NCBI GenBank assembly: GCA_012184525.1
Contig: WOFQ01000050.1
Location: 124,001-188,000, forward strand
From: Xenoacremonium recifei
Taxonomy: Eukaryota; Ascomycota; Sordariomycetes; Hypocreales; Nectriaceae
Length of the DNA stretch: 64,000 bases
Reading direction: 5' to 3'
Shown one piece after another: positions 10,545 through 22,227 of this stretch. The notes beneath the pieces were generated by a model. It did not search any database, had not been told where the DNA came from, and saw nothing but the letters and a program-made list of their open reading frames with translations. Every line of letters begins with the position of its first letter. The first letter of the stretch is position 1. A program made the translations under genes and the position numbers.

Positions 10545-12276
10545 TGTAAGCGTGGCGATGAATTCCCTCAACTGGACTCTCAGGATGTTTGTAGTTGATG
10601 AGACGAGACACGGTCGTTGACGATGAAGTCGAACGCTCAGCCAGCCTCCGTAACTCAGGTCAATGGCCTAATAAGCAAACTCCACCCCGGGATGACTTTC
10701 CTATTCACGAAAGTTTCTTGACCACAGGCGTTCAGGCCGGCTCAATCATCCTGATCCGGATGTTGGAATGAGAGGGGCAGCTTTTAGTGGCAGATGGTGT
10801 GGACCAGTTTTGAGAGGGGTTGCTGTGATAAGGATAAGACGGTTGTTCCTTTTTGTCATTCAGTGAGGGGTAGAAGGTACTGTTTGCGTAAACAACTCCC
10901 CGGCAACCAGACCAAAGCAGATGCTTGGTCTCTCGAAATACTCTTTCGTACAAAGTGTTTTGTCAGCACTTCCATCGAGGCTTCCATCGCCACCTGTCCA
11001 AGATTCGCGTGCTCAAAGCCCGAGTTGAGCCACAGTTTCGCGCAAAGGGATAGGGAGGGTTGCTGTAGGAATTTGCGAAGCCATTGGTGTTGCACATTAG
11101 CTATAACATGAATCAACCGAATAGACGCTTTTCAACAAGGTAAGAAGCTCTATCGAATCATTAATGAAACTGCCAGGCAGAGAAGACAGCTGTGCTATTG
11201 GGGACTCTTGTTGGAAGCTTAGGATAGAAGTACTTCAGCGACACGGACACCCCTAAGTGGCCTGGAACGGGTCGTAAATTCCCAAAGAATCTGTACCTTG
11301 ACCGTGCATCTATTATTTCAACATCGCAATACATATGGCGCCTGGCGTCCTTCCCCATAATTACATGTAACTGAATAGCAGATCGAGAACTATTTTGACA
11401 AGACGGAAACAGAAGGGATTTCCGGGGACTTCTTCCCGCGGCACGGCATCCCGTACAGCGGGCCTAGTAATAAGCGTTCCGAGCTGCCGCACCGCTAAAA
11501 TCCCGCTGTCACTGCGGAGGACGGAGCACCAGCCGAACGGAATGCCAGGGGGCACAGTCTGGACTTTGGCGACAGCCAGCGACAGCAAGGCTCTCGGGGA
11601 TGTAACCTGCCGGATTATATCTTAATCTAAATACTAGGTCAATTGCTGTAGGATCTTTTCAAGGTCAGCCTTGTTTGGACCTTGATCTCTGCGCATTTGC
11701 GCCGCTGCGTTACTCAACAACGGCTACCTTAACTCTGAGCCGCACATTCATCCGTCCACCCTTGGTTAATTGAGAGAACTGTCCGACAAGGGGGACAAAC
11801 GACCTAATACGTATGAGTTATGGAAGGTTCGCGAATCAAGTCAAACCTCGCTTTCATAAGATGATGGCGAATGGCACTTTGCCACTTTCCGCACGTTGTT
11901 AGGCGCGGGTTCGCCCCCTCTGTAGTACGGCCTCAAGGCCTTTGCTGACCCAGTAAACCGGCTCTTCCAGTAAGCAAGACGCCATATCATTATTTGTCGC
12001 GCTGAACCACACAATCAGGACTTACAATACTCCGATGATCTACGCTAGCTGACGGTGCTATTCTATCTCCGTCCATGGTCCATAAATCCTAATTATATCT
12101 CAGGGCGGTCTAGAAACGTCACCGAGGGTCCAGCCGGCCCATTTTATATCTTGGTTTCGGTGAAAACCTTTTCTGGGAGCTGAAGAGGGGAGCTCTAGCT
12201 CTTTGAAGTTTCAAACCACATCACCCCGTATCATACTAAGCTTCATCTGCCCCATTACCCCTTCATATCGATTGCT
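10545..12276. other. Divergent promoter region, ALDH / mannitol dehydrogenase
   Basis: A 1.7-kb stretch without a supportable gene between two divergently transcribed metabolic genes. Short open frames on both strands lack domains and splice support. The 100 bases before 12277 are pyrimidine-rich, typical of a fungal core promoter. Confidence 0.55.
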
Positions 12277-13797
12277 ATGGCTTCCGGGACGGAAACTCTC
12301 AAGCTCACCAGCAAGAACCTACCCTCAATCTCGGCACAAGAAGGAGACCGAAAAGTCGACGTCCCTACCTACGACCGGAGCGTCGTCAAGGAGGGCATCG
12401 TCCACATTGGCGTGGGCGGCTTCCACAGAGCTCATCTGGCCGTTTACATCGACCAATTGCTCTGCAACCATGGCGAGCGCAACTGGGCGATCTGCGGCGT
12501 TGGTCTCCGGCCCAACGATGCCGCCATGCGCGATGTCTTGAACGCTCAGGACCACCTCTACACCGTCATTGAGCGGTCAGCTAAGGGGAGCTTCGCCAGC
12601 GTCGTGGGCAGCATCAACTCATTCCTCTTCGCCCCCGATGACCGAGAAGCCGTCATTGCTAAGATGGCTCATCCCGACACTCATATTGTGTCCATGACCA
12701 TCACGGAGAGCGGCTACTACTACAACGAAAACACCCATCAATTGCAGTCTGATCACCCCGACATTCAGCATGACGTTGCAAACCAGGACTCCCCCATCAG
12801 CACCTTTGGCTTCCTCTATGCTGCCCTGGCCCGACGTCACGCCCAGGGCATGAAGCCCTTCACCGTCTTGTCCTGCGACAACATGCAGAAGAACGGTTCC
12901 ATCACCCGCCAGATGCTCGAGTCATTTGCTCGCCTCAACAACCGCAACCCGGAGCTGGCTGAGTGGATTTCCTCGGAAGGATCCTTCCCCAACGCCATGG
13001 TTGACCGCATTACCCCCAGCACCTCCAAGGCCGATATCCAGGCGCTGGCTGACCACTTCGGCATCGAGGATGGCTGGCCCGTCGTCACTGAGCCCTTCAT
13101 GCAGTGGGTTGTCGAGGACCACTTCTGTGACGGACGCCCACCCCTCGAGAAGGTTGGCGTGCAGGTCGTCAAGGACGTGCACGATGTTGAGCAGTTTGAG
13201 AAGCACAAACTGCGTCTTCTCAATGCCAGTCACTCCGCCATGGCTTACCCCGGACAGCTTGCTGGTTTCAAATACGTCCACGAGGTCATGGAGCATCCCC
13301 TCTACCGCAAGTTCATCTGGCAGATGATGCAGGAGGAGGTTAAGCCCCTGCTGCCCGAAATCCCCGGCGTTGACATTGACAAGTACTGCAACACGCTCAT
13401 GGAACGCTTCTCCAACCCCACCATCATGGATCAGATCCCCCGTATCGCCTTGAACGCCACGGGCAAGGTCCCCCAATTCATCATGCCCTCCATCGCTGAG
13501 CAGATTTGGGTGACCGGTCCATTCCGCCGCCTGTGTTTCGTCACTGGCGCTTGGTTCCATTACATCAACGGAGTCGACGATGCAGGCAAGCCGTTCGAGG
13601 TTGACGACCCGATGCGAGAGCAGCTGCAGGCTCTGGCCAAGGCTGGTGGTAGAGACCCTCGCCAGCTGCTCAGCATCAAGATGCTGTTCGGTGATGATTT
13701 GCGACAAGACAAGCGCTTCGTTGAAGAGGTCACCAAGGCCATGGAGCTCATTGCCAAGGACGGCGTAATGGCAACTCTCCCCAAGTATGTTGATTGA
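12277..13797 (+). CDS. Mannitol 2-dehydrogenase
   Basis: An intronless 506-residue frame belonging to the polyol-specific long-chain dehydrogenase/reductase family, which interconverts D-mannitol and D-fructose with NAD(P). The N-terminal nucleotide-binding part carries GVGGFHRAH at about residues 45-53. The C-terminal catalytic part has the family signature KxxxxNxxH: Lys311, Asn316 and His319 in K-L-R-L-L-N-A-S-H. Length matches the fungal family (about 500). There is no signal peptide, so it is cytosolic. In fungi the enzyme works in mannitol turnover as carbon storage and osmoprotection. The neighbouring divergent aldehyde dehydrogenase may share regulation, but no pathway link is proven. 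Confidence 0.95.
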   Translation: MASGTETLKLTSKNLPSISAQEGDRKVDVPTYDRSVVKEGIVHIGVGGFHRAHLAVYIDQLLCNHGERNWAICGVGLRPNDAAMRDVLNAQDHLYTVIERSAKGSFASVVGSINSFLFAPDDREAVIAKMAHPDTHIVSMTITESGYYYNENTHQLQSDHPDIQHDVANQDSPISTFGFLYAALARRHAQGMKPFTVLSCDNMQKNGSITRQMLESFARLNNRNPELAEWISSEGSFPNAMVDRITPSTSKADIQALADHFGIEDGWPVVTEPFMQWVVEDHFCDGRPPLEKVGVQVVKDVHDVEQFEKHKLRLLNASHSAMAYPGQLAGFKYVHEVMEHPLYRKFIWQMMQEEVKPLLPEIPGVDIDKYCNTLMERFSNPTIMDQIPRIALNATGKVPQFIMPSIAEQIWVTGPFRRLCFVTGAWFHYINGVDDAGKPFEVDDPMREQLQALAKAGGRDPRQLLSIKMLFGDDLRQDKRFVEEVTKAMELIAKDGVMATLPKYVD

Positions 13798-14395
13798 ACG
13801 GAATCGAGCTTGGGAGTTCAAAGGAGAGTTGACGGGGAGGTGGCGAACTGACGTCAAAGAGCGATGGTTTATTTTGACTCCCGCCCACCTTTCAGGTTAT
13901 TCAAAGCTATATAGTATTGTTACTCGAACCTTATAGAGAAGGAAGCCTACGAGAATCAAGGGTACACACTAGGCTAATAATTCAAATGACAATTAGAGTC
14001 CAATTTGGCCAGCGCCAGATTATTGTATGGGGATGGACCTAAAGAGGCGAGACTGCTCTTTAACCCATTTTCTTTGTGAGAACCTCATTTGGCTGGTTTC
14101 ATTATTCCCCAGGTCGTAATTCTACATGCGATGAAAAATCCGGGGACTTCATTAGCCAGTCACCTCTAAAGGATTACTCAATAACCTCATATCAATATCC
14201 GCGAATTTCTTCCAGCTTGAAGATCGATATCTGGAATTAAGTTAATTTTTGCTCTAATGATTGAAATTCCTGCTGCTCTTTAAGACATTGAGAAACTAAG
14301 CTTTTATCTGAACTCCGTATGATGGGCGGCAGCTGATATTAACGTCAGCCGAGCCCCTCTCGCAGCCTTGAGCCGACTATCGTGAGCTTCCAAGC
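13798..14395. other. Intergenic, 3' of mannitol dehydrogenase
   Basis: AT-rich sequence with no open frame of note, holding the mannitol dehydrogenase 3' UTR and the upstream flank of the first 5S gene. Confidence 0.6.
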
Positions 14396-14514
14396 ACATA
14401 CGACCATAGCTCCTGTAAAATACTGGGTCCCGTTTGCTCCCCGAGCGTCAAATCAGGAAGCGCTGGATTAGTAGTTGAGTCGGTGACGATCAGCGAATAC
14501 CCGGTGTTGTATGT
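14396..14514 (+). rRNA. 5S rRNA gene (copy 1)
   Basis: 119 nt matching the eukaryotic 5S pattern: ACATACGACCATA at the 5' end, a GGATTAGTAGTTG..TCGGTGACGA segment and GGTGTTGTATGT at the 3' end. The two termini pair (ACATACGAC with TTGTATGT), and helix II pairs TCCTG with CAGGA. A T-rich run follows immediately (14514-14525), as expected for RNA polymerase III termination. Single dispersed 5S genes are normal in filamentous ascomycetes. The middle differs from the commonest fungal sequence, so it may be a minor variant or a pseudogene. Confidence 0.8.
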
Positions 14515-14525
14515 TTTTATTTTTT
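14514..14525 (+). terminator. Pol III T-run terminator of 5S copy 1
   Basis: Five Ts, one A and six Ts directly at the 3' end of the 5S sequence, a standard RNA polymerase III stop. Confidence 0.75.
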
Positions 14526-14584
14526 ACTCCTAATGACAACTCCAGGACTCCATGCCAAGAGCGGAATGCGCTCCGTTGTCAACC

Positions 14585-14704
14585 ACATACGATTATAGCT
14601 CACGCAAAGTACAGGGTCTCCGTCTGCTCCCCATCCGCGAACCCGTGAAGCGCCCGATTAGTAGCTGGATCGGTAACGATTAGCGAGTACCGGGTGATGT
14701 GTGT
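14585..14704 (+). rRNA. 5S rRNA gene (copy 2, diverged)
   Basis: A second 5S-like unit begins 70 bases after copy 1 in the same orientation. It keeps ACATACGA.TATAGC, the CCCGATTAGTAG..GGATCGGTAACGAT core and a GATGTGTGT end. Many bases differ from copy 1, yet helix II still pairs (TCACG with CGTGA) and the terminal stem pairs using G-U. Paired changes argue for a maintained structure. No T-run abuts the end; the first (14722-14726) is 17 bases on. It may be a functional divergent type or an ageing pseudogene. Confidence 0.65.
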
Positions 14705-15641
14705 ATCAGTTTGACCTTCTCTTTTTCCTCTTGCTTATCCCAATCTCCTCTTTGCTCGATGGGCCAGTAGGACACAAATTATGAGTCAACTTCGAGTTCC
14801 AAGTTGAAACATTTTCTTAGAGGCTACAAGAGTGTACGTCATTGCCAAAGTATCCTTGAACAATGTGCAAATGTAAGTCGGTCAAGTCGGATGACCTCAA
14901 AGGCTACAAGGAACCCGCCACTGGCGTAATCGCTGTGGGCTCTACAGTTGGCTTGAGAGGAGGCTCCTCTTGATGGCGTCACCTGGTTCACAGTTATTCT
15001 ACCTTGTTTTCGAATACTGGGATCGCCAAAGGCTACGGTACGAGGATTTGATGGGATCATGCTGCCTTGAGGCTCTAAATGAGGCTCTGCGAGTATGCTC
15101 AAGTGACACAGATGCATCAGAATCGGAGTCGCCGAGCTTCCGAGCGTGACGACAGTATGAGGGATTAAGTTCAGATGATCATCTGTTATCACACGTAGTA
15201 AATTGCACTTTCTCCTTCTCTGAGCTGTCTTCCCGCCACATGGCCCCTCGTGAGGGGTCCGGACCCCAAGCCTCACCGCTAGAGTGTGATAAGGCAACTA
15301 TTCATACATAAGGCTACCAATTCCATTCAGCATTAGGCTAGATAAAAACTTGTAACGTGACTTGTGCTCCAGACTGGTATTCCAATCAAGCTGAGAAGCC
15401 ACACACCCTCAGTGCGAAATGGGTGGCCTCAAAGCTGACCGAGGAGGGTCATCCTGTAACAGCTTTCCAATGCATTTGAAATGGAGTTTTGTCAATTAGA
15501 TAGCCGGCGAGCTATAAAGATAGGCTCACCTCGTACTGTCCAAATGCTTTTTTACGTTAAAAGAAATCAACTCCTTAACATTTGGGTTTTGCAAAAGAAC
15601 GACTGTCACAAGCCGCTTCACAAATTTATATCTAGATTAAT
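14705..15641. other. Intergenic between 5S copy 2 and kinase 1
   Basis: No supportable gene. A minus-strand open frame at 14839-15297 lacks an ATG start and any domain. Two overlapping GC-rich palindromes lie at 15244-15267. The last 100 bases form the presumed promoter of the first kinase. Confidence 0.55.
15244..15267. repeat. Two overlapping GC-rich palindromes
   Basis: CCCCTC-GT-GAGGGG (15244-15257) overlaps a perfect 14-base palindrome GGGGTCCGGACCCC (15254-15267). Function unknown; either could form a hairpin or bind a dimeric protein. Confidence 0.7.
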
Positions 15642-17620
15642 ATGAGCAATCCATACGGAAAAACACCAGAAATCGCTATTACAGATGACCCGGACCAACG
15701 TCAACAAGAAGACAGTCCCTCTTTCACTTACAGGGGGGACTATCTTCTGGAAATTCAGGACGATGGCAGACTTACAACTGCTGATTTACTGCGAAGCTAT
15801 GTGGTTAATGGGGTTGACGGAGAATTCTGGACTGAGACGATCCTAAACCACATCTTGTCAAGAGACCGGGTCCAGGCCGAACTACTAAAGTTCAGCCGGA
15901 CTGCCAGAAAAGTCGAAAGCTACTTGAACATGATTCGGCCCAGAACGAGACTCGACTCATCCGAACCAAGATATCTGAAAGTTTTCACTCTCCTGCTGCT
16001 GGCTGAGCGTGTTGATGCCTTCGAAAACTTTGTGAAAGAAAGCGTGGATGACAGCAAGTTGCCTCTCCAATATGTTAAAAAAGGAGTTGACTCCTATTGG
16101 TACCATTGGTACCCCGAAAATGAGCCTAATAAGACAAGGCTCACATGTTTCGAAGGGTGGAGAAAACGAGACCAGGATGAGTTTAAGCTACAGCAGTGGG
16201 CAGTCACGGCCCCGTTCTTGGATCTTACTGAGGACAACAAATGCAAAGAGTTCAAACTAATCGGCAAGGTTCATCGTCCGTGGAGAGATGCCAAAGACCG
16301 CGAGACTAATATCCCGATGAAAGAGCACGAGGGGGCATTTGGGAGAGTTGCTCACGTGGAGATTCATCCTACAAGTCACAATTTCGGAACAATTCTTGCA
16401 AAGGTAAGTCGCCGATAATCTGTTATTTTCTTCCCTTCGCATACCTATGCTCACATATAAACTCAAGCTTGATATCGACAGCAGCGTGTTTGCGATCAAG
16501 ACCCTTCTCACTCACCAATACAATAGCGAGGCTGCATATCGGATGGAACTGAAGCATTTAGAGAGATTCAATGGTCTCGTCCATCCACATTTGGTCACAG
16601 TTCTTGCAACCTATACGCGTGGCAATGAATTCAGTTTCATTTTTCCAAATGCCAGTTGTGATTTGGAGGATTACCTGTCCTCTGAAAAGCCTCCTCTCTG
16701 GAATCTGCAGACAGTCCGATGGTTCTCCAAGCAATTATTAGGCATCATCGGCGCGCTTGAAGCAATCCATAAACCGCGAATGCTCGCCGGAGATTCTCAA
16801 CAGATGTCGGGGATACACGGAGACATCAAACTCGATAATGTTCTCTGCTTCCGTTCTTCAAAGACACCCGGCGAGGATATTTTCGTCATATCCGACTTCG
16901 GACTGCTGAACATCCATCGCGATACCAGCCGATCTAACATTCCAGGCGGGGGCATCCCTCCTGTCCCAGGTTATCGACCACCTGAGTGTGACATGGTCGG
17001 TGCCACGTTATCTCGAGCCTGGGATATTTGGACGGTTGGATGTCTCTTCCTCGATTGCATAACTTGGTTCCTTGGAGGTGCCAACTTTTTGAAAGAGTTT
17101 CGGGAAGGAAGAACGACCCCTTCTATCAATGGCGCTAGCAATGATATCTTCTATTTACTAAAGAAGGTGGAGGTAGGCATAGAAGAGTACAAACCCGTGG
17201 CACAAGTCAAGCCTCAGGTTACATCGGTGAGTGAGAAGATCCTACTAGATGATAGATGGACTCTAATTGGAGCAGTGGATCCAGGACCTACGGCAACATA
17301 GACACTGTTCACAATTCATCCTAGACATGCTGGGCATTATAGAAAACGAAATGTTGATTGTCCTTGAGCATGGCCGTCCAAGAAGCACAAGTCAGCGTCT
17401 TCTAGAAAGGTTTGGCGAAATGCAACGGAGTTGCCTCAAGGATAAACAATATTGTTTGAGAAGCGTTGCAGAGCTGAATAAGGGCATTCTTGTTCAAGAT
17501 ACACCTGCTGTTGAGGCAGATCTCAGCCCAGCCGCCCAAGATCTGATTCGAGACCACCATATAGTTCTACCGATTCACGATGGTCCGATCCGCAAGTCAG
17601 GTTTGCCAAAAAAAAAATAG
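15642..17620 (+). CDS. Protein kinase-like protein, kinase 1 of a paralogous pair
   Basis: Three exons: 15642-16403, 16468-17226 and 17276-17620, giving 621 residues. Residues 1-225 form a mainly helical N-terminal module shared with the second kinase at 22228-24912. The kinase domain follows: a Gly-rich loop at 231-234 (GAFG), Lys265 in FAIK, HGDIKLDN at 371-378 with Asp373, DFG at 397-399 and RPPE in place of APE. Arg of the HRD motif is Gly, so it is a non-RD type. The catalytic Lys and both Asp are kept, so activity is plausible. No membrane segment is seen. The first acceptor is chosen at 16467 because it keeps the frame; a neighbouring acceptor would need another donor. Substrate and pathway are unknown. 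Confidence 0.85.
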
Positions 17621-18642
17621 CTCTATCTCGATAGGCCTTTTCATTCTCTGAAGTAAGATCTTTATTAAAATCTCGTGTTCACCCTGCCATTCTTTTTCCC
17701 AACAACATGGCCAACCTATTGAGAAAAGATCGTGCATGAGGAGGACGTTGAAATCAGACCACATACGGCCAACATCGTCCAATATCATCGATCAATATCA
17801 TCGATGAGCAATCAGTAATGCTCTGCGAACTTCACAATATGCCGCATTTGAGTATTTTCTGCCTAACGGGGTCGGTTACTCGGGGAAATGGACGCTGCTA
17901 TAGGAATTCGGGGACGAACATCGGTGAGCTGTCGCGGAATCGTACAATGAAATCTTCCTCGCTTCCACTGCGTTGGAGTTGTCAGAAAAGACTCAGCAAG
18001 GGCATTCTGCGCATGCTTACCAAAACTGTCACATCGCTCCCAGCTCCAAAGGTGTCCATGAAAAATTGCTCGAGGGCATTCTGATCCGTGTACGTAGCTC
18101 GAACAACTAGAAAGGCCATGGTGATTAGAAGAAGTCGGTGTGGCAACGAAACTGGGATGGCAATATTTATTAGGTGGCGCAGCGCAAAAAAATTGAGGTG
18201 CAAAAGAAAGGCAACGAGGCGAATTTTGCTTCGCCGCCTCGCGTCACCAGACCCTCTTGCACAATGGATTCTATTGGCTTCTTTCAACCTGTAATAATTG
18301 TGAAATGAAACACAGATTCCTCATTGGGCAGCATGGGAGCACGGAGGTTGCTCGGCCACCAACAGCGCCACGACGACAAAAGACACCTAAGATGGGGGCT
18401 GAGCACTGAATTTCCCAAAAACATCATCCGCATCCAAGTGCTTGTCACGAGCTCGCCAGTGCCGATGGATTGGACTGAAGATAACTCGTTCTGCGACGGA
18501 TCAGAATCAAAAGGCGTTTTCAGATATGAAGAACGGCCTACCAGGGTCATCTTTGTCTCTCCAAGCAAATCTGTTCGTTTCTCAAAGTCAAACATAATAT
18601 TAATCATGCACAGTCCACTAACCATATCCCCATATCCTGCAG
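17621..18642. other. Region between kinase 1 and the CorA-like gene
   Basis: It contains a possible small spliced minus-strand gene (17863-18119) and probably the unresolved 5' end of the CorA-like gene. A plus-strand frame with an ATG at 18465 runs to 18686 and might contribute a first exon, but I could not find a clean donor joining it to the exon at 18643. Confidence 0.4.
17863..18119 (-). CDS. Possible small spliced protein (67 aa)
   Basis: Two exons can be read on the minus strand: 18021-18119 and 17863-17967, joined across a 53-base intron with a GTAAGC donor and CGCAG acceptor. The product is 67 residues, starting MAFLVVRATYTDQNAL and ending at TAG. I do not recognise it. Support is only the good splice signals and a protein-like composition in exon 1. 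It could be a remnant of a larger gene or chance. It lies between the kinase and the CorA-like gene and runs against both. Confidence 0.3.
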
Positions 18643-20456
18643 TCTATCTCAGACCCGATCTTAGAAAATCAGGCGGAATGGGATAAGTGGTTCGAAAAGG
18701 TTAACTAATATAAATCGCGCCCGAGTCAAGCTTCTAATAACAGTTCGCAGGATTACCCGAAGATGAACAGGTCCAGCCCAGGTCTGACCTTAATGTAAGG
18801 ATTTTGGAATACCAGAATGACTCGAGTTTCATAGCTGCTCACATTCGTTCAAGTTTAGCAAGACGGGCCGGCGAGAGTGGGCATTTGAGCTCTGAAAACC
18901 CCACTGGAGGCCCTTCACGGGACAAGGGAATACCCGAGAAGATCGATTCCGATACCACCCCAAAATCAAAATCCCAAGTTATACCAACTGCAAAACCGAG
19001 TGGGAACGGCCGAAAAGCACTCCGAACACTACCGTTCTCCGAGAGAACATTCCAAAAGATTGCGAGACAATTCTACATACACAGTTCCATAACTCGACGC
19101 ATCAGTCGAGCTGATGTCCCTGCCTTGTCGGCAGCAGAACTAAGAATGGAAACTCAGGAAGGCGAAATTCATCCTGCATATGGTATGTAATTCTATTTTC
19201 TGGACACAAAGCTAAGTTCTGATAATCTATCTTAGTATATACATGCCGTTCATCTAACGCTTGGGAAGGGGACCTTGCGTTATCTGCAACGTACTTCCCA
19301 CATTGTGGCTTAACTTTTGCCGTCATATTTGGTCTCTCGCAGCAGCTAGAAGACCAAATATTGAAGCGGTTGGAGAGCGCAATTTCAGACTCAGCGCATC
19401 CTCTTTTGATGCTTGGAATATTTGTCGAGCTCGAGAGACAGCGACAAGTAGATATTGTGGAGGACACAATAAACGAGCTCGAGACCCGCATTCTTGAATT
19501 AGACGTCACGGTAGATACTATCTCAGTTGATGACGATGCGGAACGGAACCATGCAAAACGATCGGCATGGTTGGACGCCATGTATCTGAAAAACCAGCTT
19601 ATAACCTGGAATATCAATCTCAGAGAACTATTTCAACATACCATTCAACTCGATCGGACCGTTTTCCAGCAGCACGTTCCTCCGAAACATAAATTTATCA
19701 ATGGGAGCGACTACATGCAAGCGACTGAAAGGCCGTTGCTCAAAACGTATTCGCTGCCTACTTGCTTAAGTGCTTCCCATGAGGTTGTACTCGATGATCC
19801 ACCAAAGCAAGGCGATCATCAACGAGATACCGCACCATCTCAGCACCGGTCAATTCAAGATTTTGTTGAATCTCGCCTGGACGATCCCACTGCGAAAATG
19901 TTGCGGATTGGAAATAAGATCCGAGGTCGCCTTCAGGATATCATCAATGAATATGACGAAAAGATCAGAGATTGTGCTATGCGGGTCGAAGGCATGGCCA
20001 TGGCAGCGCAATGGGTGATTAGCATACTCACCAAGATGCTGTATCATCTGGCTAACTAGATCTCATAGGCAGAAGGGGAAACAAATTTGGAGATTATGAG
20101 GGCCACGAGCCGGGATTCTCGTCATATGCGATCGATTGCTCTGGTTACAATGATATTCCTACCAGGAACATTCTTTGCGGTATGCGCCCTAGCTTGCGAC
20201 GCAGTATATTTCCATATGACATACTAATAAAAAGTAGTCAATTTTCTCGATGGGCATGTTCGATTGGTTTAGTAAGGACGATGGAGGTGTAACAGTGTCC
20301 AACTACTTTTGGATTTATGTGCTCATGGCAGTCACATCTACGCTTGTAACTCTGGGACTCTGGTGGTTTTTCGGTGTTTACCGATACTCAAAGCATCGCA
20401 AGGTCACTATGGACGAAGAGGCTTCCATTATAGGACCTATTAGATTCCGGATGTGA
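18643..20456 (+). CDS. CorA-like two-TM membrane protein (N-terminus unresolved)
   Basis: Exons read as 18643-18699, 18744-19182, 19236-20014, 20069-20179 and 20238-20456, giving 534 residues plus an undetermined N-terminal part; the first exon drawn has no ATG. The central part is long, charged and helical. The C-terminus matches the fungal CorA-like pattern: E-T-N-x-x-I-x-x-A-T-x-x-D-S followed by MRSIALVTMIFLPGTFFA, then SIFSMGMFDW, then a second membrane helix (NYFWIYVLMAVTSTLVTLGL) and a basic tail. The canonical GMN loop of bacterial CorA magnesium channels is absent (GMFDW instead), so transport is not assured; a membrane sensor or anchor is possible. It lies between two paralogous kinases in the same orientation. 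Confidence 0.8.
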
Positions 20457-22227
20457 GTTCGGGTTCACAAATGATAAGTTGACTTAGATTCCTTATTGTT
20501 TTCGGGCAGGGATAGAATAGAGAAGATATATGGAGGGCTTTCAGGCTTCACACGCTTTGAATTGCTTATAGAAGGTGGAGTTATTTATGAGTAGCTATAT
20601 TGCCTGTTCAAAAACCTATCATAGGGGTGTGACCGATGCCTGCCAGTAGACACAATGTACGGAGTGGACGAGAGTAGCAAAGCACATGTGATAATCTATG
20701 TGCAAGGGCCAATTCAATCAGAATTAAACAAATTGCTGGGAAGTTTCTACAATATCACATTCCAAAAATATTCCTACAGCCCCGGCATATATCTATATCT
20801 AATGTACATAATTCTACAATCCGTGCTCTTGATCCAAGCCAATCAGGTAATTCCAGAAGGAGCAAGTTGCCCCGCCGGCGGCTTGCCTACAGCGTCTTTA
20901 CATTTGTTATAGAGCGTAACCTATGGGAAAACCGACTTAGCGCTCGGGTCGGGGAATAATCGCAAACGTGTAGAGGAACCCACCAAATCAAGTCGCTGGT
21001 TGGTTTCGATGTAGTACATATTATGCCGCATCTACGTTGCTGTTAATGGTATTCAACCAAGGCTTTGATACAGTCCCATACTTCTACCTTGAACTCGGCG
21101 TTCTCGCCTAGTAGAGCTTTCAATTCCTCTGACAGCCGTCGAGGAGTGGCGTGGCGGGTATTGAATTCGGTACAAACTCCCATAACTTATGTCAAGTGAC
21201 GAAAAAGAGAAATCGCATCAAGATGACACAAAATAGATGTCGAACAAAGATGGATCTACTAATTGCGTTGTCAAGAACAGCGAGATAAACCTCTTATACA
21301 ACAGAAACTCATCGCATCATTGTCAGAAGGCGCAGCACGGTCAGACGGAGCCCAAAGACAGCCTGAAAGGCCCCCAAGATAAGTACAGTTTAGAGCATGC
21401 TGCCTTGCTCAGACACGTAAGGAGTCTAGCTCGTGACAGCTTTAGGGCTCGGTGTCTTGGATGCTTCGCCTCCCCCCTTCCCTACACACTGAAAGGGTGG
21501 CATGCCCCACTGACATTGGTCTGATGTTTGCAAATTGGCCATTCATGGCTGACCCTTCTTTTCAGCTCAGCCCTCGGGTGATGGCCGCATGCGCACTATT
21601 CTAGATTAGAAAGGACCTCAGTTGTGGCGCCCTTTTTCTCACCCGTCATCAACCAATAAGCCCCTCTGTTGCGAGGTCTTATCGAGCTCGGCGCCTACTT
21701 GTTGGGGGCCGAACCAGTAGTCACCAAACCTGGGCAGACTCAGTTGCAAAGCTCACCAATGTCATCTTTCAAGGCAATTCTTCAGAAATAAAGCTAGAGA
21801 GACGAGCGAGCCGCATTCCCAAGAATTATCAGCCCTTGAATATATATATGAGGCTTCAAAATCCAAGAAACGGCATCGAACACCATCTACCCTACTCACA
21901 CTCGTGTCTGCGAAGGCTTCGCAGCATTTCAAGATAATCTCGATGACTCGAATGCGCTTTTTTTGTCGGGCATAGCCGTAGGCATACTGGCAAGAGGCCT
22001 TATGCGCTGTTTAAATCCATTTTTACTGAGGTAGGCTCCGTTGTTGCACTTTCAATGGCGCTTAGGGGGGGTATGCTAGGTACAGCCCCGTTTGAACTTT
22101 GCTAGGGAAGAGAGAAATAAAATGCGTCTCGCTCCTGATGATTTGTGTCTCACTTTGTATGGATGCCGAACTATTGTTCCTCAAAAATACATCATAGCAA
22201 CACTCTACTGCTCGTCTTGTTGTCGCG
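20457..22227. other. Intergenic between CorA-like gene and kinase 2
   Basis: 1.8 kb without a supportable gene. The longest frame (20655-20912) has an ATG but no homology I recognise and no splice support. The last 100 bases before 22228 are the presumed promoter of kinase 2. Confidence 0.5.

Noticed and set aside
12922..13857. 311-codon antisense open frame opposite mannitol dehydrogenase
   Set aside because: Shadow of a GC-biased gene; no recognisable protein features.
14839..15297. 152-codon minus-strand frame before kinase 1
   Set aside because: No ATG at its start, no domain, and codon use unlike the neighbouring genes.
18465..18686. Candidate first exon of the CorA-like gene
   Set aside because: It has an ATG, but no convincing donor connects it in frame to the exon beginning at 18643, so the N-terminus was left open.
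20655..20912. 85-codon plus-strand frame after the CorA-like gene
   Set aside because: ATG present but no recognisable domain, AT-rich composition and no splice context; more likely chance.
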